NCBI GenBank assembly: GCA_014860725.1
Contig: JACZJD010000200.1
Span: 1-6,402, forward strand
DNA from: Aquamicrobium sp.
GTDB taxonomy: Bacteria > Pseudomonadota > Alphaproteobacteria > Rhizobiales > Rhizobiaceae
Length of the DNA: 6,402 bases
Reading direction: 5' to 3'
Part shown: positions 1 through 6,046 of the stretch, one piece after another
How the letters are laid out: every line of letters starts with the position of its first letter
How positions within the stretch are numbered: the stretch's first letter is position 1
The notes under the pieces: model-generated
Database searches by the model: none
What the model saw: only the letters and a program-made list of their open reading frames with translations
What the model was told of the DNA's origin: nothing
Position numbers and translations under genes: made by a program

Positions 1-1541
1 AGCCGCGAGAACCGCCGCTGCATCACCTCGCGCATCATGCCGAAGTCGTCGCCGGGCGTGATGTCGGTCGAGCGGATGTTGAACTTGCGGTACTGGTTCT
101 TCACGAAGCCTTCCGGCCCGGCGACGATCATCGCGCCGACCGCGTTGGTGCCCATGATGTGCGAGTTGTCGTAGACCTCGATGCGCCGCGGCGGCCGGTC
201 GAGGGCGAAGGTGTCGGCGAGCCCCGCGAGAAGCCGCGCCTGCGACGAGGTCTCGGCCAGCCGCCGGCCCAGCGCCTCGCGGGCGTTCTGCAGGGCATGC
301 TCGACCAGCTTCTTCTTCTCGCCGCGCTGCGGCACCGACACCGAGACCCTGTAGCCCGCGCGCGTGCTGAGCGCCTCCTGAAGCAGTTCCTGATCCTCCA
401 CCGGATGCGACAGGAGCACCATGCGCGGGCAGGGCTTGTCGTCGTAGAACTGGGCGAGGAAGGCCCCCAGCACCTCGGCGGGCTCCAGCGCCGGGTCGGC
501 CTTGGGGAAATAGGCGCGGTTGCCCCAGTTGAGCCCGGTGCGGAAGAAGAACACCTCGATGCAGTTCTGCCCGCCCTCCTGATGGATGGCGAAGATGTCG
601 GCCTCCTCGAAGGATTGCGGGTTGATCCCCTGATGGGCCTGGATGTGCGACAGGGCGGAGAGGCGGTCGCGGTAGATCGCGGCCCGCTCGAAATCGAGCG
701 CGTCGGAGGCTTCCCGCATCGCCTGCGCGATCTCCTCCGTCACGCGGCTCGACCGGCCGGACAGGAACGCCTTCGCCTCCCGGACCAGCTCGGCGTAGTC
801 GTCGAGGCCGATCTCGCCGGTGCAGGGCGCCGAGCAGCGCTTGATCTGGTAGAGCAGGCACGGCCGCGTGCGGTTGGCATAGAAGGAATCGGTGCAGGAG
901 CGCAGTAGGAAGGCGCGCTGCAGCGCGTTGATGGTGCGGTCGACCGCGCCTGCCGAGGCGAAGGGGCCGAAATAGTCGCCCTTGCGCGAGCGCGCGCCGC
1001 GATGCTTGTAGATGCCCGGCGCGGGGTGGTCGCCGGTGATGACGATGTAGGGCAGCGACTTGTCGTCGCGCATCAGCACGTTGAAGTGCGGCTTGAACCT
1101 CTTGATGAGGTTCGCCTCCAGCAGCAGCGCCTCCGTCTCCGTGCGGGTGACGACGAACTCCATCGCCGCCGTGTCGCGCACCATGCGGGCGATGCGGTTG
1201 GTGTGGAAACGCCCCTGCGCGTAGTCGCCGACGCGCTTCTTGAGGCTGCGCGCCTTGCCGACATAGAGCACGTCGCCGGCCTGGTTCATCATGCGGTAGA
1301 CGCCCGGTGCGGCCGGAAGGCGTTTCGCCAGACGCTGGATGACCTCGATGCCGACCTTGTCGTCGGCCTCGCCCTTCACCCCGTCCCACTCGATGACGGG
1401 CTGGGCGGACGCGGAGAGGACGTCGCCGTCGCCCTCGTCCGCCGGGGGCGCTTCCTCCGGCATGACGTCGTCGCCCGCGCCGGCCGCGCGGGCCTTGCAC
1501 AGCGCCTCCTCGAGCTCGTCCGGGCGGTCGCGCTGCGTCAT
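1..1541 (-). CDS. uvrC: UvrC, excinuclease ABC subunit C (5' part, cut by the left edge)
   Basis: UvrC makes both incisions flanking a DNA lesion in nucleotide excision repair, acting with UvrB after UvrA has loaded it. I translated 513 codons. An acidic N-terminal extension of about 75 residues precedes the GIY-YIG nuclease domain (GVY at 80-82, YVG at 93-95, basic KKR at 101-103, probable metal-binding Glu142 in the LLLEANLIK stretch). Four cysteines at 216, 228, 236 and 240 show the CX11CX7CX3C spacing of the iron-sulfur ligands reported for E. coli UvrC. A UVR (UvrB-binding) helix pair lies at about 264-299. The C-terminal RNase H-like endonuclease begins with the DNSH motif (Asp458). The rest of that domain and the helix-hairpin-helix region lie outside the window. 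The start is ATG at 1541, which overlaps the upstream SDR stop as ATGA, implying translational coupling. A later in-frame ATG at 1463 (Met27) is possible but less likely. Identity is near certain. Confidence 0.97.
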   Translation of the reverse strand, partial: MTQRDRPDELEEALCKARAAGAGDDVMPEEAPPADEGDGDVLSASAQPVIEWDGVKGEADDKVGIEVIQRLAKRLPAAPGVYRMMNQAGDVLYVGKARSLKKRVGDYAQGRFHTNRIARMVRDTAAMEFVVTRTETEALLLEANLIKRFKPHFNVLMRDDKSLPYIVITGDHPAPGIYKHRGARSRKGDYFGPFASAGAVDRTINALQRAFLLRSCTDSFYANRTRPCLLYQIKRCSAPCTGEIGLDDYAELVREAKAFLSGRSSRVTEEIAQAMREASDALDFERAAIYRDRLSALSHIQAHQGINPQSFEEADIFAIHQEGGQNCIEVFFFRTGLNWGNRAYFPKADPALEPAEVLGAFLAQFYDDKPCPRMVLLSHPVEDQELLQEALSTRAGYRVSVSVPQRGEKKKLVEHALQNAREALGRRLAETSSQARLLAGLADTFALDRPPRRIEVYDNSHIMGTNAVGAMIVAGPEGFVKNQYRKFNIRSTDITPGDDFGMMREVMQRRFSR

Positions 1542-2302
1542 TCCGCGATCCCGTAGATGTCCGGCGTCTTCCAGGCGAGATGCTGGCCGCCGTCGAGGGC
1601 GATCATCTGGCCGGTCACGGAGCGCGCCTGCCACAGATAGCGGATCGTCGCGCCGAACTCGGCAAGCTCCGGCCCCCGTTTCAGGAGCAGGCCGTCCACC
1701 TGCCGCGCGAAGTCTCCCGCCTGCTGGCGGTCGTTGCGGAGCGTCGGGCCCGGGCCGATGGCGTTGACGCGCAGGCGCGGGGCATAGGTCTGCGCCATGG
1801 TGCGGGTCGCCGTCCACAGCGCCGATTTCGACAGCGTGTAGGAGAAGAACTTCGGCGTCGGCCGCCAGACGCGCTGGTCGATCATGTTGACGACGAGGCC
1901 GTCGGCGTCCGCGGGCAGCGCCGCCGCCATCTGCCGCGCAAGCAGCGCCGGAGCCTTGAGATGCAGCGCGAAGTGGCGGTCCCACGTTTCCCACGCGAAA
2001 TCCTCGGCCGTGTCCTCCTCGAACACCGATGCGTTGTTGACGAGGAGCTGCACCGGGCCGAGTGCCGCGGCCGCCTGCGGCATCACCTGCGCTGCCGCCT
2101 CCATGTCGGTCAGGTCGGCCTCGACCAGTGCCGCGCGGCCGCCGTCCGCCTCGACCTCGGCGGCGAGCGCGTCGGCCTCGTCATGCGCGCCATGGTAGTG
2201 GATGGCCACCGCGAAGCCGTTGGCCGCGAGGTCGCGCACGATCGCCTTTCCGATGCGCCGGGCCCCGCCGGTGACGAGGGCGACTGTCTGCCTGCTTGTC
2301 AT
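1538..2302 (-). CDS. Pteridine-reductase-like short-chain dehydrogenase (PTR1/FolM type)
   Basis: This 254-residue cytoplasmic NAD(P)H-dependent oxidoreductase is of the classical SDR fold and normal length. The dinucleotide motif is TGGARRIG at 11-18, the TGxxxRxG form of pteridine reductases and FolM rather than the usual TGxxxGxG; the Arg favours NADPH. NNAS follows at 89-92. The catalytic set is Asp142 (in VVNMID), Tyr155 and Lys159. The usual SDR serine is replaced by Asp with the same 13- and 4-residue spacing as in trypanosomatid PTR1. The proline-rich NAIGPGPT stretch at 180-187 follows the active site as in the family. These features suggest reduction of a pterin (dihydromonapterin or dihydrofolate-like substrate), but the substrate is inferred. 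The ATG at 2302 has only a weak GGGGTGA ribosome site. The stop overlaps the uvrC start by four bases, so the two genes are co-transcribed. SDR membership is sure; pteridine reductase is likely. Confidence 0.9.
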   Translation of the reverse strand: MTSRQTVALVTGGARRIGKAIVRDLAANGFAVAIHYHGAHDEADALAAEVEADGGRAALVEADLTDMEAAAQVMPQAAAALGPVQLLVNNASVFEEDTAEDFAWETWDRHFALHLKAPALLARQMAAALPADADGLVVNMIDQRVWRPTPKFFSYTLSKSALWTATRTMAQTYAPRLRVNAIGPGPTLRNDRQQAGDFARQVDGLLLKRGPELAEFGATIRYLWQARSVTGQMIALDGGQHLAWKTPDIYGIAE

Positions 2303-2376
2303 GGGTCACCCCGTTTGCGCCGGGCGCGCCGCCGTCCCGCGGCAGGGAAGGCGGGATTCGCGAGCCGGCTTGCCCC

Positions 2377-2405
2377 GATATAGGCCCTGTCGCCGCCGCG
2401 ACCAA
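2377..2405 (-). promoter_or_regulatory. Candidate sigma-70 promoter for the SDR-uvrC operon
   Basis: Reading the minus strand, a -35 box TTGGTC (2405-2400) is followed by a 17-bp spacer and a -10 box TATATC (2382-2377). Transcription would start near 2370, leaving a leader of roughly 68 nt before the SDR ATG at 2302. TATATC is the only AT-rich hexamer in a very GC-rich leader, and the spacing is optimal. No other promoter is visible for SDR-uvrC. Confidence 0.5.
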
Positions 2406-2446
2406 GAGCGGCCGCCCCGCGGCGGAAATCCGCGGCCAGGGCAGGT

Positions 2447-2462
2447 GTTGCGGAATCGCAAC
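2447..2462. repeat. Perfect inverted repeat in the divergent intergenic region (possible operator)
   Basis: GTTGCG and CGCAAC face each other around a GAAT centre, giving 6-bp arms without mismatch. It lies about 42 bp upstream of the SDR -35 box and about 180 bp upstream of the porin start. The position suits a dimeric regulator acting on one or both divergent genes. I do not recognise it as the site of a known regulator. Confidence 0.4.
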
Positions 2463-2599
2463 GTCAAGGTTCTGCCTCATTCCAGCCGGGGAATCACCCC
2501 TTTTCGGGTGCGGTTCGGCCGCATTCCGCCCGCACATAGGGAACCGCAGACGCGGCCAGCCGTTTCACCTCCCATCGCGGCGGGGCGTCATGACAAGGG

Positions 2600-2620
2600 G
2601 GAAGCGAGTAATCTGCTTCC
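2600..2620 (+). promoter_or_regulatory. Short stem-loop in the porin leader, just upstream of the ribosome site
   Basis: GGAAGC (2600-2605) and GCTTCC (2615-2620) pair perfectly around a nine-base AT-richer loop. The hairpin ends eight bases before the Shine-Dalgarno AAGGAG at 2629. If transcribed, it could protect the 5' end of an abundant porin mRNA or tune ribosome access. If transcription starts downstream of it, it would be a DNA operator instead. Function is inferred. Confidence 0.35.
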
Positions 2621-2628
2621 TTGCGGCA

Positions 2629-2634
2629 AAGGAG
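2629..2634 (+). promoter_or_regulatory. Strong Shine-Dalgarno of the Omp25-like gene
   Basis: AAGGAG, eight bases before the ATG at 2643, is the strongest ribosome binding site in the window. It fixes the start codon against the in-frame open sequence that continues upstream for several hundred bases. Confidence 0.85.
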
Positions 2635-2642
2635 TAACAACA

Positions 2643-3302
2643 ATGAACACCACCAAGAGATTCGCCCTGTCGGCCGCTGCCGTGATGGGTCTTTCCGCCC
2701 CGGCCTTCGCGGCCGACGTCGTCTATCAGGAGCCCCCGGCACCTGCGCCGATCATCGAATCCGCGCCGGTCAGCTCGTGGGCCGGTCCGTATGCCGGTGT
2801 GCATCTCGGCTACGGCTTCAGCGGCAGCGCGGAAACCTCCGTCGGCGGCATCACCAACGACATCGGCACCAGCGGCTGGCTCGGCGGCGCCTTCGGCGGC
2901 TTCAACGCCCAGAACGGCCAGTTCGTCTACGGCGCCGAGGCCGACGTGAACTACAGCGGCGTCGACGGCTCGAATGCCGGTGAGACCGCCCGTTCGCGCC
3001 TCGACGGCTCGCTGCGCGGCCGTCTCGGCTATGCCATCAACGACGACGTCCTTGTGTACGGCACCGCCGGTGTCGCCGCCGAGCGTCTTCGCGTGACCGA
3101 CGGCCTCGGCGCGCGCGACACCAACATGATGGTGGGCTACACGGTCGGTGCCGGCACCGACGTGAAGCTGACGGACGACGTCTTCGCCCGCGCGGAGTAC
3201 CGCTACAGCGATTACGGCTCGGAGAACTTCAACCTGACCGCTCCGACCAGCGTCGACTCCAGCAACCATCGCGTGACCGTCGGTCTGGGTATCAAGTTCT
3301 GA
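2643..3302 (+). CDS. Omp25/Omp31-family outer-membrane beta-barrel protein
   Basis: This 219-residue protein is a predicted outer-membrane beta-barrel of the Omp25/Omp31 (surface antigen, OmpA-like barrel) family typical of Rhizobiales. Such proteins are abundant structural components of the envelope. A Sec signal peptide (KR at 5-6, hydrophobic core, AFA cleavage after residue 23) is followed by a proline-rich linker (about 30-42). The barrel opening motif SWAGPYAGVHLGYGF lies at about 45-59. Glycine-rich amphipathic strands then alternate with polar loops, an EYRYSDYG strand lies near the end, and the C-terminal strand ends in Phe219 (VTVGLGIKF), the BamA-recognised beta-signal. There are no cysteines. 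The start is set by AAGGAG eight bases upstream and by the signal peptide. The gene is monocistronic, diverges from SDR-uvrC and ends in a strong terminator. Family membership is clear; the exact paralogue cannot be told from sequence alone. Confidence 0.93.
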   Translation: MNTTKRFALSAAAVMGLSAPAFAADVVYQEPPAPAPIIESAPVSSWAGPYAGVHLGYGFSGSAETSVGGITNDIGTSGWLGGAFGGFNAQNGQFVYGAEADVNYSGVDGSNAGETARSRLDGSLRGRLGYAINDDVLVYGTAGVAAERLRVTDGLGARDTNMMVGYTVGAGTDVKLTDDVFARAEYRYSDYGSENFNLTAPTSVDSSNHRVTVGLGIKF

Positions 3303-3321
3303 CCCGACGGCAAGCGCATGC

Positions 3322-3351
3322 AAAAAGGCCCGGAGCGATCCGGGCCTTTTT
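3322..3351. terminator. Strong bidirectional intrinsic terminator between porin and GST genes
   Basis: Arms 3327-3334 and 3339-3346 form a perfect eight-bp GC-rich stem closed by the GNRA tetraloop GCGA. The stem is flanked by five A (3322-3326) and five T (3347-3351), so it can extend to 13 bp and provides a U-tract on either strand. It lies 19 bp after the porin stop and 12 bp after the convergent GST-like gene's stop, so it can serve both. Confidence 0.93.
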
Positions 3352-3363
3352 GTCGTCCGCCTT

Positions 3364-3963
3364 TCAGAGGGTCGGCGTCAGGGCCGCAAGCTCTGGAAAG
3401 CGCTCGTCGAAGCGCCTCGCCCAGCGTCTGAGCATGGGGCGGCCGCGCTCCCACTTCCCCTCGAAGCGCAGCGCCAGATAGCCGAGCGTCGCGCGCAGCG
3501 CGATGGTGCCGCCGTCGGCCTTCTTCCCCAGCCGGGGCGGGCCGGCCTCGAGCGTGTCGAGCGCGCGCATCGCCTTTTCCCATTGCCTGTCGAGCCAGGG
3601 CTGGTGGACCTTTTCCGCCGGCCGCATCCGCCGCTCGTAGACAAGGACGAGCAGACAGTCGCAGATGCCGTCGGCGAGCGCTTCCAGCTTCTCGACCTGA
3701 AGCCGCCTGTCCGCCTTGCGCGGAAACAGCGCGCCGCCGGACAGCCGGTTGAGATGCTGGGTGATGACCCGGCTGTCGAAGATGCCTTCCCCCTCGTCGG
3801 TGACGAGCACCGGGATCTTGCCGAGCGGGTTGGCGGCGACGAGCTCGGCCGGCTGGTCGGTCGTGCTGACGATCCGCGATTCGATGGCAAGGCCGCACCG
3901 GACGGCCGCCATGCGCACCTTGGCGCTGTAGGGCGAGGCGGGCGCGTAGAGGATGACGGCCAT
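3364..3963 (-). CDS. Glutathione S-transferase-like protein
   Basis: This 199-residue soluble protein has GST architecture. The N-terminal thioredoxin-fold domain (about 1-78) opens with a short strand and SPYSAKVR at 10-17, the usual place of the catalytic Ser/Tyr/Cys. NPLGKIPVL at 45-53 contains the cis-proline (Pro51), and Asp63-Ser64 is the pair that normally holds the glutathione gamma-glutamyl group. An all-helical C-terminal domain follows (about 88-199). It resembles small bacterial GSTs such as E. coli YibF; the substrate is unknown, and conjugation or peroxide reduction is only a family-level guess. The ATG at 3963 has AAAGGA about eight bases upstream. It starts 34 bp after the RNase T2 stop, so it is probably the last gene of that operon, although the link may be positional only. 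It ends at the shared terminator. Confidence 0.9.
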   Translation of the reverse strand: MAVILYAPASPYSAKVRMAAVRCGLAIESRIVSTTDQPAELVAANPLGKIPVLVTDEGEGIFDSRVITQHLNRLSGGALFPRKADRRLQVEKLEALADGICDCLLVLVYERRMRPAEKVHQPWLDRQWEKAMRALDTLEAGPPRLGKKADGGTIALRATLGYLALRFEGKWERGRPMLRRWARRFDERFPELAALTPTL

Positions 3964-3997
3964 GGCGGGTTCCTTTGCGGAGCGGTTGGGGAACGGT

Positions 3998-4660
3998 TCA
4001 GTCGGGCGCCGGCATCGCCGCCTGCGGCAGCCGGCAGGCGCGGGCGTCGACCTCGGGGCACGAGCGGAATTCCATGTCCTTCGTCAGGCAGATGCGTATT
4101 TCCGACAGGTGGCGCCCGCCGCAGGCAACGGCGATCCCGTCGGCCTTCATGCCGGGATTGGCGGCGAGGAACGCGGCCTCGACCGCAGCCGGCGAGACGC
4201 GGGCGTCGGCCGCCGGGTTCTCGTAGGTCCCGGGGATCGCTATGCGCTCGCGCGCGGCGCGCACGAGCCTGAAATAGTCCTCCTGGCTGACGCCGGCGCA
4301 GGCGCCGTGCTTGCGCCATTGATGGCCCATCAGGCCGACCGAGGGCATGATGTCGAGATAACGCCGCGCCAGCTCGCGCGGCACGCGATCCGCGCCCCGG
4401 CGGGCGCAGAATTCCGGCCAGCCGCTCTCGAACTGCGGCCACAGGCCATGCACGACGAAGCCGAGCTCGCGCCCCTCGGCGCATTGCTGGCGGTTGGCGT
4501 CGTCGCCCTCGATCTCGCAGTAGCTCGGCGACCATGTCAGCGCGAGCACGAAGAAATCGAAGCCCTCGCCGCGCGGCAATGTGCCGCTGTCGCCGGAGGC
4601 GGACGGCGCGCAGGCCATGAGCAGGGATGCCAGAAGAAGCGGCAGGACCGCGCGGCGCAT
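3998..4660 (-). CDS. Ribonuclease T2 family protein, predicted lipoprotein
   Basis: The RNase T2 family cleaves single-stranded RNA through a 2',3'-cyclic phosphate, usually in the periplasm or outside the cell (E. coli RNase I is a member). This 220-residue protein shows both signature segments: CAS1 FVVHGLWP with His71, and CAS2 HQWRKHGAC at 113-121 with His113, Lys117 and His118. The usual CAS2 Glu is Gln114 (codon CAA at 4321-4319). The N-terminus has Arg-Arg, a leucine-rich core and a lipobox LMAC ending at Cys17, so the mature protein is probably lipid-anchored in the envelope; Ala at +2 is compatible with the outer membrane by E. coli rules. Eight further cysteines (48, 60, 85, 121, 180, 191, 201, 209) could form four disulfides. 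I chose ATG at 4660, which overlaps the upstream stop as TGATG; GTG codons at 4663 and 4666 are alternatives. The family is clear; full catalytic activity is less so. Confidence 0.93.
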   Translation of the reverse strand: MRRAVLPLLLASLLMACAPSASGDSGTLPRGEGFDFFVLALTWSPSYCEIEGDDANRQQCAEGRELGFVVHGLWPQFESGWPEFCARRGADRVPRELARRYLDIMPSVGLMGHQWRKHGACAGVSQEDYFRLVRAARERIAIPGTYENPAADARVSPAAVEAAFLAANPGMKADGIAVACGGRHLSEIRICLTKDMEFRSCPEVDARACRLPQAAMPAPD

Positions 4661-5106
4661 CACCACAGGGCGGGGCGCAGCACCCGGCAGCGGCCGTCAT
4701 AGACCTTCCAGCGGTCGAAGCCCGACACGCAGAACTCGACATTGCTGCCGATGCCGGCGAAGCCCGCCGGGCGCTCGATCACGTACCACACGTCGTGCGT
4801 GCGGCCGTCCGTCAGGTCGGCCTTGGCATGGCAATAGCGCCGCTCGATCGGCCGCTCGCCGGGAATCCGCGGCTGATACTTGCTTTCGCTGATGCGGTAG
4901 AAGTCGGAAATGCCGACATTGGGCAGGTTCGGCACGTTGAGCACCTGATGGCGGAAGCGGCTGGCGATGCGGTTCAGGACCGCGTCCTTGCCGCAGATGC
5001 CGGGCGTGTCGACGGCGATTGCGACCGGATCGGCGGCCTGCGCGGCGACGCCGCTGCCGGCAAGCGCAAGCATCGAGGCAAGCAGCAGTCGGGCGAGGCG
5101 GGTCAT
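4660..5106 (-). CDS. Small secreted four-cysteine protein of unknown function
   Basis: I do not recognise a characterised family. The 148-residue product has a clear Sec signal peptide (Arg at 3 and 6, LLLASMLALAG core, probable cleavage after AQA at 24), so it should be periplasmic or secreted. The mature part of about 124 residues is moderately charged and carries exactly four cysteines (38, 92, 126, 140), suggesting two disulfides, plus an aromatic C-terminal half (DVWYVIERP, FDRWKVYDGRCRVL) ending in Trp148. No membrane segment follows the signal. The start is ATG at 5106 with GGAGAAG just upstream (5117-5111); the frame stays open further up but only through the rlmJ coding region. Its stop overlaps the RNase T2 start as TGATG, so the two are translationally coupled and both go to the envelope. 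A partner, chaperone or inhibitor role for the RNase is conceivable but unproven. Confidence 0.8.
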   Translation of the reverse strand: MTRLARLLLASMLALAGSGVAAQAADPVAIAVDTPGICGKDAVLNRIASRFRHQVLNVPNLPNVGISDFYRISESKYQPRIPGERPIERRYCHAKADLTDGRTHDVWYVIERPAGFAGIGSNVEFCVSGFDRWKVYDGRCRVLRPALW

Positions 5107-5155
5107 GGATCTTCTCCGGCACAAGGATGAATCGCGCGCAACGAGACGCGGCGGC

Positions 5156-5184
5156 AGTCTGATGAAAGCGCGGGGTGCGGTCAA
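5156..5184 (-). promoter_or_regulatory. Candidate promoter for the secreted protein-RNase T2-GST genes
   Basis: On the minus strand a -35 box TTGACC (5184-5179, preceded by C, giving the alphaproteobacterial CTTGAC form) stands 17 bp from a weaker -10 box CAGACT (5161-5156). Transcription would start near 5149, about 43 nt before the ATG at 5106. It lies in the only sizeable gap (94 bp) of the minus-strand cluster. The -10 matches consensus at only three positions. Confidence 0.35.
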
Positions 5185-5193
5185 GCGCCCCGC
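5170..5193. repeat. GC-rich inverted repeat after rlmJ, enclosing the candidate -35 box
   Basis: Arms GCGGGGTGC (5170-5178) and GCGCCCCGC (5185-5193) pair over nine positions with one G-T, around a six-base loop identical to the complement of the TTGACC box. As RNA from the minus strand it gives a six-bp GC stem, one C-A mismatch and two more pairs, followed only by a short TTT. It could be a weak rlmJ terminator or an operator over the downstream promoter. Confidence 0.4.
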
Positions 5194-5200
5194 CGCAAAC

Positions 5201-6046
5201 TCATTCCCGTGCCAGCCACTCAGTCTGCGCGCGTGCGCCCCGTTCCCCGAGCAGGTCGCGCAGCACGGGCAGGATGGCCGCCATCTCCTCCTCGAGTACG
5301 AAGGGCGGGTTGACCACGACCATGCCGCAGCCGTCGAGCCTGGGCTCGGGCGAGGGCGGGCGAAGCTCGAGCGTGATGTCGACGATTCTGGCGATGCCGC
5401 TCGCCCCGAGCGTCTCGCGAAAACGCTCGACCGCGGCCCGGTCCTTGATCGGATACCACAGGGCATAGGTGCCGCCGGGCCAGCGCCGGTGTGCGGTGGC
5501 GAGGCCGCTCGCCAGCCGGTCGAAGTCGCCTTCCTTCTCGAACGGCGGATCGACCAGCACGAGGCCGCGCTTCTCCTTGGGCGGCACATGCGCGCCAAGC
5601 GCCAGCCAGCCGTCGAGCGCGATGACGCGCACCTGCCAGTCGCCGGCGAAGCGCGCCTTGAGCGCGAGGCTGTCCTCGGGGTGGAACTCGATGGCCGTCA
5701 GCCGGTCGCTCTCGCGCAAGAGCCGGCGCGTCAGCAGCGGCGAGCCGGGATAGTGGCGCACGCCGCCGTCGGGGTTGAGCGCGCGCACAACATCGAGATA
5801 GGGCGCGAGCAGGCCCGCCGCTGGCTCCGGCAGGGCGGCGTCGAGCAGCCTGCCGATGCCGCCGCGCCATTCGCCGGTCCGCTGCGCCTCGTCGCCGGTG
5901 AGGTCGTAGAGCCCGATGCCGGCATGGGTGTCGATGACGCGGAAGGCGCCCGGCTTGCGCTTCAGATACTCTACGATGCGCGCCAGCACCGCGTGCTTGA
6001 GCACGTCGGCGAAGTTGCCCGCGTGGAAGGCGTGGCGATAGTTCAT
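5201..6046 (-). CDS. rlmJ: RlmJ, 23S rRNA (adenine(2030)-N6)-methyltransferase
   Basis: RlmJ methylates N6 of A2030 in 23S rRNA using S-adenosylmethionine, acting on naked or early-assembly rRNA in the cytoplasm. The 281-residue product matches the length of E. coli RlmJ (about 280). It carries the family's opening NYRHAFHAGNFADVLKHAVL (2-21). The SAM-binding motif I is DTHAGIG at 39-45, and a YPGSPL segment lies at 99-104. The catalytic motif IV is DPPF at 166-169 (DPPY in E. coli). Next come TYALWYPI (193-200) and a late VVNPPF motif. Nothing essential is missing. The start is ATG at 6046, overlapping the upstream phosphatase stop as ATGA, so the two are translationally coupled; a functional link between them is not known. 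The gene ends at 5201, before a 94-bp gap with an inverted repeat and a promoter candidate. Identification is very secure. Confidence 0.97.
   Translation of the reverse strand: MNYRHAFHAGNFADVLKHAVLARIVEYLKRKPGAFRVIDTHAGIGLYDLTGDEAQRTGEWRGGIGRLLDAALPEPAAGLLAPYLDVVRALNPDGGVRHYPGSPLLTRRLLRESDRLTAIEFHPEDSLALKARFAGDWQVRVIALDGWLALGAHVPPKEKRGLVLVDPPFEKEGDFDRLASGLATAHRRWPGGTYALWYPIKDRAAVERFRETLGASGIARIVDITLELRPPSPEPRLDGCGMVVVNPPFVLEEEMAAILPVLRDLLGERGARAQTEWLARE

Larger units (their letters stand above)
2303..2642. other. Divergent intergenic region between the SDR-uvrC operon and the Omp25-like gene
   Basis: This 340-bp stretch has no credible coding content: frames open through it lack family similarity and are GC-driven. 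It holds a minus-strand promoter candidate (2377-2405), a perfect 16-bp inverted repeat (2447-2462), a short hairpin just before the porin ribosome site (2600-2620), and the porin Shine-Dalgarno (2629-2634). I could not find a convincing sigma-70 promoter for the plus-strand gene. TAATCT at 2609-2614 could be a -10 box, but nothing good sits 16-18 bp upstream of it. Confidence 0.7.

Noticed and set aside
159..1556. Two plus-strand open frames (249 and 184 codons) opposite uvrC
   Set aside because: The reverse strand encodes an unbroken UvrC with all expected motifs; these are GC-driven antisense shadows.
2486..2510. Mutually exclusive mini-hairpins sharing a CACCCC segment (riboswitch-like switch)
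   Set aside because: The stems are only four to five bp, no known riboswitch core is visible, and it is not clear the region is transcribed in that direction.
2202..2642. Upstream in-frame extension of the Omp25-like gene (147 codons)
   Set aside because: The signal peptide and strong Shine-Dalgarno place the start at 2643; the extension runs back into the SDR gene on the other strand.
3378..4742. Minus-strand open frame (454 codons) spanning GST and RNase T2
   Set aside because: It is out of frame with two genes that carry clear family motifs; its Arg/Ser/Pro-rich product resembles nothing.
5107..5598. Upstream in-frame extension of the small secreted protein
   Set aside because: It would overlap rlmJ and bury the signal peptide inside the protein; ATG at 5106 has its own ribosome site.
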